Below are positions 36,501-46,099 of a DNA stretch of 64,000 nucleotides, piece after piece. Numbering within the stretch: the stretch's first letter is position 1; each line of letters opens with the position of its first letter. Origin of the DNA: Gnetum montanum (lineage: Eukaryota > Streptophyta > Gnetopsida > Gnetales > Gnetaceae); the NCBI GenBank assembly GCA_015680685.1, contig MNCI01037976.1, forward strand, positions 105,831-169,830. The letters run 5' to 3'. The notes under the pieces were generated by a model, which saw only the letters and a program-made list of their open reading frames with translations, did not search any database and was not told the origin of the DNA. The translations under genes were made by a program, and so were the position numbers.

Positions 36501-37259
36501 ACGTCCACTATTGGACAGTCGTTAGGAACAAAGTCCAAGCCAGCCATGAGCTCATCAAGCAATGGATGCAAATGGATCTCCTAGCCCATAAGAACCAAGA
36601 CTGGAAGGACTTCAATGCGAGGGTCCAGGAATGGGGGCAAGCATAGAAAAATCATAAACACATGTATAAGCAGGAATGTGCCACCTACCACTAACATTAC
36701 AGAGATTCTGTGGTTGAGGTGTGGTCCCTTCAGCTGTTCCTTGATGTCATTGATGTTTTTGAAGCATATGAAAAGTTTCAGAAGCAAGTGACAGTGAGTG
36801 CCTCCCTTGAGAGGGAGATGACCCTTCCTAGCAAGGAGAGTACTATCCCTTCTTTTTGTCCTGAACCACCCCAGGGGACTCCTATGGAAAATAGGAAGGT
36901 AAAAGCTAGAACTAGTCTAGGAGATGGCATTTGGATAGAGCTCACTGAGGACAAGATTATGTAATGCCTGTTAGTCGGCATGGAACAAATTCCTTTTGTA
37001 GCCAATGCAGGACCATCACAGGTAAGCTATGCGACTTTTGTATTATTCTTATGCGTGATTTTGACAGTGACGCTAACGTTTTCTTCATGTAAAATTGTAG
37101 GATCAACATGAAGAGGATCCCCATGAGGAGGAGCCTGATAAAGATGTTCATGCCCATGAAGAGAATCCACTTGAAGGAGATCCTCGTGAGGAAGATCCTC
37201 ATGAGGTGGATGTGGAGTTGGATGACGTAGATGGAGGTGGTAATAAAGGGGATGTGTAG
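33527..37259 (+). pseudogene. Antisense gene of element II: FCP1/NIF-like HAD domain fused to a helical protein, seven exons
   Basis: Exons: 33527-33975, 34063-34337, 34444-35492, 35619-35822, 35978-36115, 36201-37021, 37101-37259. Five introns have visible GT...AG ends; the fourth donor (35823) is placed by homology to element I. Exon 1 has LIVLDIMGILCC (HAD motif I, Asp kept at 33557-33559), FLKFLLRNFSIIIWSH and NTLFVA...QNPLGIVYY. Exon 2 begins GFFINVDG after splicing in frame. Exon 3 carries ELFLAITLDVTVAKVLALVD and FPKLLSQGKILGIQQAW. Exon 5 reads GIVNDMINHL. Exon 6 is coiled-coil with KQWMQMDLLAHK. Exon 7 is an acidic tail with EEDPHEE/DPREEDPHE repeats and a stop at 37257-37259. The start codon is not clear: an in-frame TAA lies just upstream and there is no ATG matching that of element I. 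A few stops remain in exons 1-3. Confidence 0.75.
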
Positions 37260-37419
37260 CATAGCGATATTGGCCAAACATTTTGTTGTAATGAAAGGGA
37301 ATGAACCATAAAATTTTTAATTTTTTAAGTTGGTTAATGGTGATTTTAAAAGAAAATTTTTGTTTTTTTTAATATTTATGAAAAGAAAAGAAAATGCATT
37401 CTCAGAAAGGTTATACATT

Positions 37420-37590
37420 TTAGGCCACTACGGGCTTGTGATAGTTTAAGGCCATTTTAGGTTGCTGATAGTTTAAGGCCATTTCGGGCCAGGCCATTCG
37501 CACATGAAAAAGAGTAAACAGAATTGCCATTTTTAGGCTGTAGCGGGCCATAAATAGTTTAAGGCCATTTCGAGCCAGGCCATCATGAAA
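37420..37590 (-). repeat. Minisatellite A' of element II
   Basis: Three to four units with GATAGTTTAAGGCCATTT(C)GGGCC on +, which is GGCCCGAAATGGCCTTAAAC on the element strand, the same theme as array A. It lies between the antisense stop (37259) and the lost sense donor. Confidence 0.8.
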
Positions 37591-37714
37591 AAAGTGTAAT
37601 GATAATGATGCGACATGAAAGAACATAAACTACGTAACAATAAACAATGTGGACTGATATAACATGTCACACTAATGTGTTTATTTATTAGCTCTGCAGC
37701 TGCTTCTTGATTAT

Positions 37715-38900
37715 TTTTGGGTTTGGAAACACATATCCACGAGGAGGCTTATTACAGCATTCCTCTATGCGACCATCTCCTCCCTGGAAAGGTAATTCAA
37801 CCCAAGTCAAGCTTTCATTGGTCACTATGTTGGCCTATTCAAATTTTGGTATAGGAGTTTGATCTTCAGAGTTTCAATCTCTGAACCTTATTCCATCTCC
37901 ATGTTGTTGATAGCTTGAGGGGTCATCCCCTCCTGCATAGTGCAAGTGGATTTCTTGGTGAATGGGTGATGAGATGGCCCTTAGTTGAGCCAACCAATAC
38001 CTCCCTAAGATTAGGTTGAAGCCAAGCATCTCCTCGACAATGATTAACACTACGTTTTTGGGGAATTGATCCCCTGTGATAAAGTTGATTTGCACTGTTC
38101 TCTTAACTTGCACTCATGCCCTGTTAAATGACTTCAAACATGACGTTGTTGTGGGATTGATCTAGTCAATCAAACCTAGTTTTTCCACTATGGGAAATGG
38201 GATGACATTGGCAGCAGCTCTGTCATCTACATGTACTCTCTGGATCCTATATTGGCTGACCAAGATAGTGATGAACATGGGCACTGTTATTACCTAACCC
38301 TTTTCTAGGTCATCCTTAATGGAATCATCATGGAATGTCAGCTGGGAAGGCCATGGTCGTTTAGCAATGGAGGGAAGCATGATCGAATGGATTGCTTCTT
38401 CATCTGTTGGCAAGCTTTCATCCATGAGTATGGATGCTAGCATGCAAACCATGGCTTCACGATGCTTTTAGGATGTCATTAGCAAGTCATAGAGGCTTAG
38501 CATTATATTTTTCTATGACAGCCTTCTTAACTTACGTAAAAGCATCAAGGAGATTATGCCCATAATCTGGTTGTTTTTTGCCCTTCTCTTCTTCCATTTG
38601 TCCCAGGAGACAGATCTCTCGAGGAGGAATGGTTTCTGGTTGAGAACTATGTTTTCTTGGGCAGGGAAAAGATGGCCACATCTACATAACATCATCCTTT
38701 TTAGAGGAAGAAGGAGCCAAGAGTGCCAAGGTGAGAGGCGTAGGGATAGGAAACCCCAGCATAAGGCGGTCCTTGGCTGCTTTGTTTATCACACGCCCTT
38801 CTTCCCTTGTTGTAGTTTGAGGTCGAGGCATTGTCTTAGACATTTTCCCATGCGTAGCAGGAGCAACTGAAGACTTTGACACCTTGATGACAAAGGTTAC
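37715..38900 (-). pseudogene. Aspartic protease of element II
   Basis: On the - strand: RVHVDDRAAANVIPFPIV with the active-site DD at 38227-38222 and Gly replaced by Arg. Then VIIVEEMLGFNLILGR, YWLAQLRAISSPIHQEIHL, and downstream a VELPFQGGDG stretch that ends at the expected splice donor. The linker FHDDSIKD precedes it. The order and spacing match element I. Confidence 0.75.
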
Positions 38901-39129
38901 GCTAGGTGTGGGCATGGGCTGGGCCAATGACAATCTATTATGGAACAGTTGTCTGAGGTGAAACTCGGAGAACAAAAGGTTGTTGCTGAGCCATGCCTAT
39001 CGATGTCGATGGGCTTGTCATCTAAGGTGGGTGAGAAGGCACGTGCAGCACAAGGGGGTTGTTATGGTGATGTTGGATCATTTCCATCCATACCCACCAC
39101 GTTGATAATGTACCTTACGTTATTTTCAT

Positions 39130-41345
39130 TCAAAGGATCTTAGTACATGTGCATAGACTAGTTTTCTGGATGAATAGACTACTACTATCTAGGATCAGCT
39201 TAACTTGGATGATCATGCATTGAATGTCATCTTTCAACGCCCAATAGTAGTCTGTGTCATGACCACATGGCTGGTGGTAGTTGCAAAAGTGGTCTAGCCT
39301 GAAGTTCCTGGGAACTGGTGATTCGTTAAGTAGTGCCAAGGAGGGATTCTTGAGTAGCTCACGATGTCTTCTGTGGCACTTTAGAGCCTCTTCAGACACC
39401 TTCTTGTGTTGAATGTGACCAGTTCCTAGTAGTTGCTTCAGAAGTTCTGAAGGCTTTACGAGTAGGGCCGTATATTTTGAGAAGGCTGTATGCTCAAAAT
39501 TAGGCTTTGGCTAAGGGGATGTCTCAAGGGCTGATGTTGTTTCCTGATCAGCACTGTTTGAGCTAGCTATGCCATCAGCAGTCGCCTTAGCTACCTTTTT
39601 TTTATTATTTTTATTTTTTGCCTCTTCAGCCACAGTTGCTACCATTGTTGTTGTAGCCTTACCCTTGTCTTTGCTCTTGTTGTGGGCATTTTGATAGACC
39701 ATATACGCTGGGTCTTTGCTAGCCTCCACCACGTCTTGAATGCTCTTAGTTTGAGCAAAGGCTTGGTTGAGGGATCGGGGAGCAAGGTAATACAATTTGG
39801 ACTTAATGAAGTCATTAACTGCCCCCTCTAAGATTGCCAATAGATTGGCCTTTACAATGGGTTCACGGATTTCATTCAAGATGGCACTCCACCTTTGTAT
39901 AAACTTCTAGACTAGCTTGAGTGGATCTTGCTTAACTCACATTAACTGGTCTAGCATAACCTCTGGTTTTAGGTGGTATTTGAAATGAGTCACGAACTGA
40001 GTCAGTAGCTCTTCAAAGGTTGAGATGGAGGAGCATGGAAGTGCACGATACCAATCCAAAGCCTTACCTGTTACGGACATAGCAAAGACATGGATGATGG
40101 TATGTGGCCATTGTTGTAGCAACAATGAATCTGACCTGAAGGTAACTAGATGAGCGTTGGGATCACCTTCCCCATTGTATTTTGTAAAATGGGGAAGTGA
40201 CATCCCAGGAGGTAATGAGAAGATGGGTCCTACCGGACTGATAGGATCGTCATGGTAAAAATCCATGACTTGTACTATGTCAGAACCTATAGCCTTGAGG
40301 AATTTAACCTCCTCGGTAAGGGTTTGAATAAGCTAGAAGGCTTGATCCAGACTTGAGGATGAAGAGGTTGGTTGTGGAATAGCAAGGGGGGCCACGATTG
40401 GTGGCGGGATAGAGGTAGTGGCATAGCCTATAGGAGATGTCGTCAGAACTATCACTGCAGGCGGTACTGCCTGTGTCATCCACCACCTAGTAGGTGGTGC
40501 AAGTGGGGCGACAATCGTCGATTGTGCTATAGGGTACATTGTTTGCGTAGCGGGGGGCACAAACAATGACCCTCTAGTTGGATTTACTACCTATGAGACT
40601 TGGTGTTAATTATGGAGAAGATAGGACATCTGTGTAGGCTGTGTGATAGGGGGTGATGTATTTGGAGCCCACCATGTGGTAGTGGTAGGTCTTGCCATTG
40701 ATGATGGTGTAGGAGAAAAAGGTGGGATGGATGCAGAAGCTATGTATAATTGCGAAGTGGGTACTACGTGCACATATGGTAATGTAGACATAGGTATGTG
40801 ATGCGATGGGTTGGCTAACTATGACTATGAAGGAATAGTCTACAAAGGGATGACATCTGGAAAGGGATCTAAAGAAAAGAAATGTTGATGTGATGCATGC
40901 GCAACATGGTCAGAGGTAGACAACGATAACGGTGTAGTGACCATAAAAAGAGGATTTGTAGGAGATGTTGTGGAGGGAGGAGCCATAACAAACTAGCATG
41001 ACTGCCTCCCTCAGAGTGGGCATCTAGGTCTTCTTGCCCATCATGGAATGCTTCATCACAGAACATCACATCTCATTATTCTGTTGATGCCCTGGCCATT
41101 AACAATTGATCCAACATCCACTTTTGCTGATTCATCAGGGGTATGGAAGCATTAAGTGAAGGAATGAATTCCTTCATGTTACAATAGATGAACTCACATT
41201 CATGTTTCTCTTTGAGTTCTTATGGATACATAGGTAGATTTTCCATAAGTTTGGCACAAACGAAATTGTAATGTTGCATTTGTTGAACATGTCCCTCGGG
41301 CTCTTTTTTTTTGAATCCTGAGGGATCGGTGTAGCCACACGAGGC
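39130..41345 (-). pseudogene. gag of element II
   Basis: Starting near 41340 (DPSGFKKKEPEGHVQQM, aligned with DPNQGPEGLAQQHECYN in element I). Then proline-rich sequence, MDFYHDDPISPVGPIFSLPP from 40266, GKALDWYRALPCSSISTFEE, AILEGAVNDFIKSKLYY, QAFAQTKSIQDVVEASKD, a Lys/Asn-rich stretch, and finally FCNYHQPCGHDTDYYWALK (39290-39235), the finger with its last Cys replaced by Tyr. Three long open blocks. Confidence 0.8.
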
Positions 41346-41677
41346 TAGTTAGTGGCTTGACAGTAGCCTACGTCGTCAAGGGGGTTTTGAGACTAGCGGT
41401 GGGAACGACGGTAGTTATCATAGTCATTCTCTACGCAGTTAGAAGGCAATGATAACAAAGATAAGATCAAAAAAGAAAAAGAGGACTAAAGGCAAATGTG
41501 GGCTTTCTGTCCTGCTGGATTCCAAAGAAATCGTTGAAGCGACCGATCTGTACCACAAAATCACGTAAACAACCAAAGAGGTATCACATTTACGCTAGTT
41601 AATAATGGGTATAGACAGCTTATAGGGCTACTCATGAAACACAGATCGAAGGTTCAGGGCCTCCTTCTAGCGTTAGA
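41346..41677 (-). promoter_or_regulatory. Leader and primer-binding site of element II
   Basis: The primer-binding site lies at about 41657-41677 on the - strand, right after the 5' LTR (ACAGTTTTCT then AACGCTAGAAGGAGGCC), matching that of element I. The rest of the leader contains one TTGTTTACGTGATTTTGTGG block, similar to the unit that is duplicated in the leader of element I. No coding sequence. Confidence 0.5.
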
Positions 41678-41681
41678 AAAC

Positions 41682-42821
41682 TGTAACGATAGAAAACGTT
41701 AGTTGCTGGAAACACCGAGAGGATTTTTGTGTACACAGTTCCAACCCAAAATTCATGTGAGGGCCGTGCTAAAGAAAATGGATCCGAGGTGCCCTGAATG
41801 GTCTTGTCAATTAGACAAGGACTTACTTAGTCAGTAAACTTGTTAACAATCATTTAACAAGGTGAAGATTTGATATGAGAATATAATATAATATCGTTTT
41901 ATGAGATCGGATCTTGAAGGTAATGAAGATGATGTAAACTATGAAAAATGATTGTAAAATTCAATGTAAACAAGGTGCAATGAATTAGACTTGGAATATG
42001 CACAATCCTGAGATCTAGGATCCACCTTATAGACAAATATGATGAATACAACAGGATTTACAAATAGACTCTGGTTTGGACGAAGTATCTGCTACCAACA
42101 AGAAGCTATTTAGAGATTAAATAAGCAAAGTCCAATCTACCTCGTTCACTAGCCAATTTGGATACAAGGAAGTCAGGCTCAAAGCAAAATGTTTGCTAGC
42201 TTGAAATATCTGGCCAAAGCTTTTCTCTGTCATCGTTGATGCTCTTTTATTGCCAACTCTTTCTTGCCTTCTTACCAATATTTGCCAAAACTACCAACCC
42301 TTTGAGCATTTTTAGTTGGGATATTTATAAGATTAGGCTTAGGAGAAAAACGTGGTTTAGATGACGTGTGTCTTGGGCCCATAGAATTCCATTGACTTGA
42401 TGTGCTGTAGCTGAATCTTGTGACGTTATGCTATGCTACGCTATGAAGCATAGTGTAGCATAACCACCCTTGTCTTTAGAGTTGAAGGATTTCCAGATCT
42501 TTAGTAGTAAATTGTCCCATGACTACGCTGTGATATGTTGGGAAGTGTATCATGGCGTAATGATTGCTACTGCTTAAATTTTGTTATGCTTGTTGTTGTG
42601 GCTATATCAACTATGCTGCTTACATTACGCTGCATAGCATAACGTAGCGTAATATGGAAAAAGTTAGGATTTTTGGCATATGGCTAACTTGTAGAGTTGA
42701 AGTGTTGTCACTATGCATCCCTTGTTCTATTCTGTCGTCCTGAATTCTGCTACACTAAGCTGCGTAGCATAGCATAGCAAGTCCTTATCCAAAAAAGGAA
42801 AACTTGCTAAGATGTGCTACT
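41682..42821 (-). mobile_element. 5' LTR of element II
   Basis: Begins on + with TGTAACGATAGAAAAC and ends GATGTGCTACT, the final CA being damaged. TATA-like box on - (CTTATAAATATCC) near 42324. A 40-nt imperfect palindrome at 42425-42464 starts GTTATGCTA and ends TAGCATAAC. It aligns with 26537-27691. Confidence 0.85.
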
Positions 42822-43044
42822 GTTTTCGGTGTTCCCACTGCTCGGATGTCTTGACACTGCACTTGTGGAGATCCTTTCCTAAACTTCAAGACTTTTCTGA
42901 ATCATCGAGGTCTTGAAATTTCATGGTGTTTTAGTCCTAACAATCACCGAGTGACAACGTCAGCATCATGTCTTCTATGGTGTTTCCTTTTCTTTGTCGA
43001 TGTCTCTCGAGCCCATCCTCTAGACGTCAACAAAGAGGGTCCAA
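42822..43044 (+). other. End of the 3' untranslated region of element I, with polypurine tract
   Basis: Continuation of 25581-26536 after removal of element II. The tract CAACAAAGAGGGTCCAA lies directly before the 3' LTR; AAAGAGGG at 43032-43039 is the likely polypurine tract that primes plus-strand DNA synthesis. Confidence 0.55.
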
Positions 43045-44622
43045 TGAAACACCCCAAAATTTGAAGACATCCTTGCTTCACCAAGTCTTTGCAATTTGCG
43101 TAGTGTTATGTTAGTTCTTTAGGAGATGGATGCTTTGATTTTCAGACTATCCGCTTTAGCAAGTTTTCTAAGTCAAGGATTCTTGTTACACTACACTACA
43201 CCGTCTAGCGTAGCAAACTCTAGAAGACGTTTGTAGAAGCACAGTGCTACGCTATGGTGTGCTATGCAGCATAGCAAAAGCTAGACAACTAGTCCCCTTG
43301 CTCGAATTCAAGTCCTTCGGCAATGTCTCCTTCCATTAGAAAGTGGAAAACTTGGTAAAATCAAGTCATGTTTGCTGCTATGCTATGCTAAGCTAGAAGG
43401 CGCAGCGAGGTGTAGCAATTCTGTAGAAGTGATAGAAGGCATCTCAAAGGGCAAGATCAGCAAGTTCACAAGTTTTGCAGTGCAAAAGACAAAGTTTGCA
43501 GATTGGCGACATTTTTACAACTAAGGACAGCTACTACGCTATGATACGCTACGTAGAATATCATAGCATAGAAAATCTACGATCAGCAGTCACAACACTG
43601 CGAAGGTTCCCAACACATGCAACAGGACACAACATAGATTTTTTGATTCAAACGAACAATCATACTATGCTACGCTACGTAGTGTAGCACAACGTGACAA
43701 GATGCCATACTACGCCATGCATGCTATGCTACAAAGCATGGGAAGGCATGGCAAGTGGTTATGCAACATTAATGCACCTCACCTAATTATACCGTTGCTC
43801 TGACAACATAATTATAATGTGGCATGTTTGTAATTACAGTGTGGCAGGCTTGCCCAACGGTCATGCAGACACATGCAGCATAGACAAGTTAGCATAGGCC
43901 CAAGGCACATGGTGTTCAAACTGCATCTTTCACATGCCCTTGGTCCTATCAATACCCCAGTGAACAACATTAAAAGGACTTCCAGCACTCAGGCTCTCTT
44001 TTCACACTTTTGGTTCCATTTTTCTGAGCAGTCTAGTTGGCTAATGATGTTGTTGGTTGATAAGCAACCAAGATAGCACCGTAACCTCAAGCATTGTAAG
44101 CTTCCTATTTTGACATTGTAAATAGTGAGCATTCTCAGTAGGAATTTCATTCTACTCTTTCCTACCACCTTGTTAGCACTTCGTATTGTTAATGCCTAAG
44201 TCTACATTCAAGCACACAACCGTCTCGCTCTACATGTCTTGGTTACCCTCAGGATCTCTACACTTCCTAGCTCTATGCAACTAATGGTATCCATCTTGAC
44301 AGAGCAAAGTTGTAGCTCCGAAGTGGTGCATTTTTCTAACTACATTTTACTTTGTCTCCTACTTATTGTTGCATTTTACACTATTTTCTGCTTCTTTTAC
44401 ATTTAAGCATTACTTTGTGCTATCAGTTTTCATTTTTCAAATCACACGTTGCAAAAGGTTATATAGACACTGACTAAGTCCCTGTCTGATCGACCACACC
44501 ATTTAGGGTGCCCCATTTCTATCCCATCCAACACGGCCCTCCCGTGGAAATGGGGTCGAGACTGTCGATGACCAATGACCCCTCGGCGTTCTTTCCAACC
44601 GCCGACGTTTTCGGTTGCTACA
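43045..44622 (+). mobile_element. 3' LTR of element I
   Basis: TGAAACACCCCAAAATTTG to GGTTGCTACA. Same length as the 5' LTR. It carries the same set of TATGCTACGCTA words, several changed by transitions. Outside it, the - strand reading frame of element III resumes (KVKFEAKI), proving insertion into a gene. Confidence 0.9.
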
Positions 44623-45570
44623 ATTTTAGCTTCAAATTTAACCTTCTCTATGATTTCCTTTTTAGTTAGATGGTGGAGTCCACATAGATTTGGTGCTAGC
44701 ATATGCATGGATCTGTTATAGTCAATTCATGATATGACCAAGGAAAGGTTTTTGGTCATTTACTCATATCTTTTAGCAGTGTTTCTTTCTATTTTTTAAA
44801 TGAGATTGACATTAAAGATTACTGGCTTGCCATTATCATGAAATACATATTCAATAGTTGCCAATAAAAATTTGAATTTAAGAGGTTTTTGTTTAAAGTT
44901 CTCAAGGATTTTCAACTCTTTGTAATCTATATCTACTTCTATGTGAAAGAGATGGATCTAAATTTGTTCTATTTCATCCATATCATCTATATAAGTACTT
45001 GTACTGAGCTTAACTAGTTCCATGCATATTGTTGAATTAGAACTATCATCTATGGTTAGCCATTGCGTACCTTCATATTTTGTGGTTGCTACATAGAGGC
45101 ACCTTTGAACATCTAATGTTTCAATATACTTTTTACATGTTGTGATGGAGGTGCTTTTCATGGTCCATATTTTTAGCACACAATGGAAGCCTATGTCATT
45201 ATACGCAATGCATGGAATCCTCTTATTCTCTATTTTTGGAAAATCTTTTTGCTTGAAGATTTCCAAGAAAAATTTGTTGATTGTTGGCTTGGCATCAATT
45301 GTGCTAAGCCAAGTCAATTCCATGATGATAGGAAAGTTCCCCTTACAATTTTTACATGGGTTACTAGGAAATCCATTGGATAAGACCATCCACAAATAGT
45401 GGTCATATTATCCTTCACTAATTTCAAGGGAATACTGATGGATTCATTAATGAAATCTAACCTGATATTACATTTCTTTAGTGGAGGCAAGGTCCTAGTT
45501 TGGTACATGTCTTAGGAGATTAAGTTTATCCTAGAACTTGATTCTAGTAGAGCTTAACATGGCTCATTTT
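44623..45570 (-). pseudogene. Protease, linker and first part of RT of element III
   Basis: On the - strand: ALLESSSRINLIS (about 45550-45515; the protease D-x-G-A block with Asp changed to Glu), LDFINESISIPLKLV, then MELTWLSTIDAKPT, a linker (IENKRIPCIAYNDIGFHC..., open from 45395 to 44958), and HHLTKKEIIEKVKFEAKI, broken by the LTR of element I at 44622. The linker also occurs in element IV at 57700-58020. Confidence 0.7.
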
Positions 45571-46099
45571 CTATAATTTATAAGTAGATTAGAGGACTTT
45601 TAGGATTAGATATTTTTTCTGGAAAGGTGTCCTTCCTTTATTTAATTAATACTTGCATGTGTTAGCATGATAATATGCACATTCTAGGACCTTTGGTTTG
45701 GAGGCATCTCATTGGTAATTTCTAAAGTAATTTGTGAAGGTTTAGCAATCATAGATGATTACAAGGATTTAGGTGCACTATTGGCTAGGAAGAAAGCCCT
45801 TTTCCTAGGATTATGCTTAGAACCATTCAAATTGAAATATGGGTATTAGTTCATGACCTTGGTGGCATTGTGTTGTTGATGATGTGTGGGATTTCTCCTT
45901 CCATAGGTAGTTGAGGTAGTAAGGAAATGAAAGTAAAAGATGCAATGTGTTGTGGTGGATAAAGAGGAGGAGGATAAAGAGGAGGATAAGTGAAAGGAGA
46001 TTTAGCTTGCAAATTTTTTGATAAGTTATATTTAAGGGATAATACTGATGGAACAAAGAGGCATGTCTTGTAGAACTAGGAGAAGATATAGTTTATTAG

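Larger units (their letters stand above)
32283..37714 (-). other. Putative sense intron between PR and RT of element II, containing an antisense gene
   Basis: On the - strand the acceptor CAATTTTGTAG|GTTAG ends at 32283, matching TTTTGATAG|GTCAA of element I. The expected donor, after AACCC at about 37714, reads AAAAATAATC where element I has CGGTGAGTC, so the GT seems lost. Length about 5.4 kb. It holds, read on -, a minisatellite, the gene on the other strand, and a second minisatellite, the same layout as in element I. Confidence 0.5.
26537..42821 (-). mobile_element. Element II: Tat/Ogre-like Ty3-gypsy retrotransposon nested in element I
   Basis: Two direct LTRs (26537-27691 and 41682-42821) enclose, on the - strand, PBS, gag, PR, a putative intron with a + strand antisense gene, RT, RNase H, aRNH, integrase and a minisatellite. 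The gene order equals that of element I and the proteins are clearly related, but the LTRs differ, so it is a sister family. Candidate target duplication GTCCT (26532-26536) / GTTTT (42822-42826), two C-to-T changes apart. About 16.3 kb long. Confidence 0.85.
10141..44622 (+). mobile_element. Element I: Tat/Ogre-like Ty3-gypsy retrotransposon, interrupted by element II
   Basis: Two direct LTRs of nearly equal length (1576 and 1578 bp) enclose PBS, gag, PR, a long putative intron with an antisense gene, RT, RNase H, a second RNase H, integrase, a minisatellite, a PPT and the 3' LTR. Without the 16.3 kb inner element it measures about 18.2 kb. The Tat assignment rests on the dual RNase H, the gag and PR motifs and the gene order. 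It lies inside the RT of element III, whose reading frame stops at one side and resumes at the other. Target duplication is unclear: TTTAT on the left, ATTTT on the right. Confidence 0.85.

Noticed and set aside
10136-44627. Target-site duplication of element I
   Set aside because: TTTAT and ATTTT flank the LTRs but match at only three of five bases in AT-rich DNA; not called.
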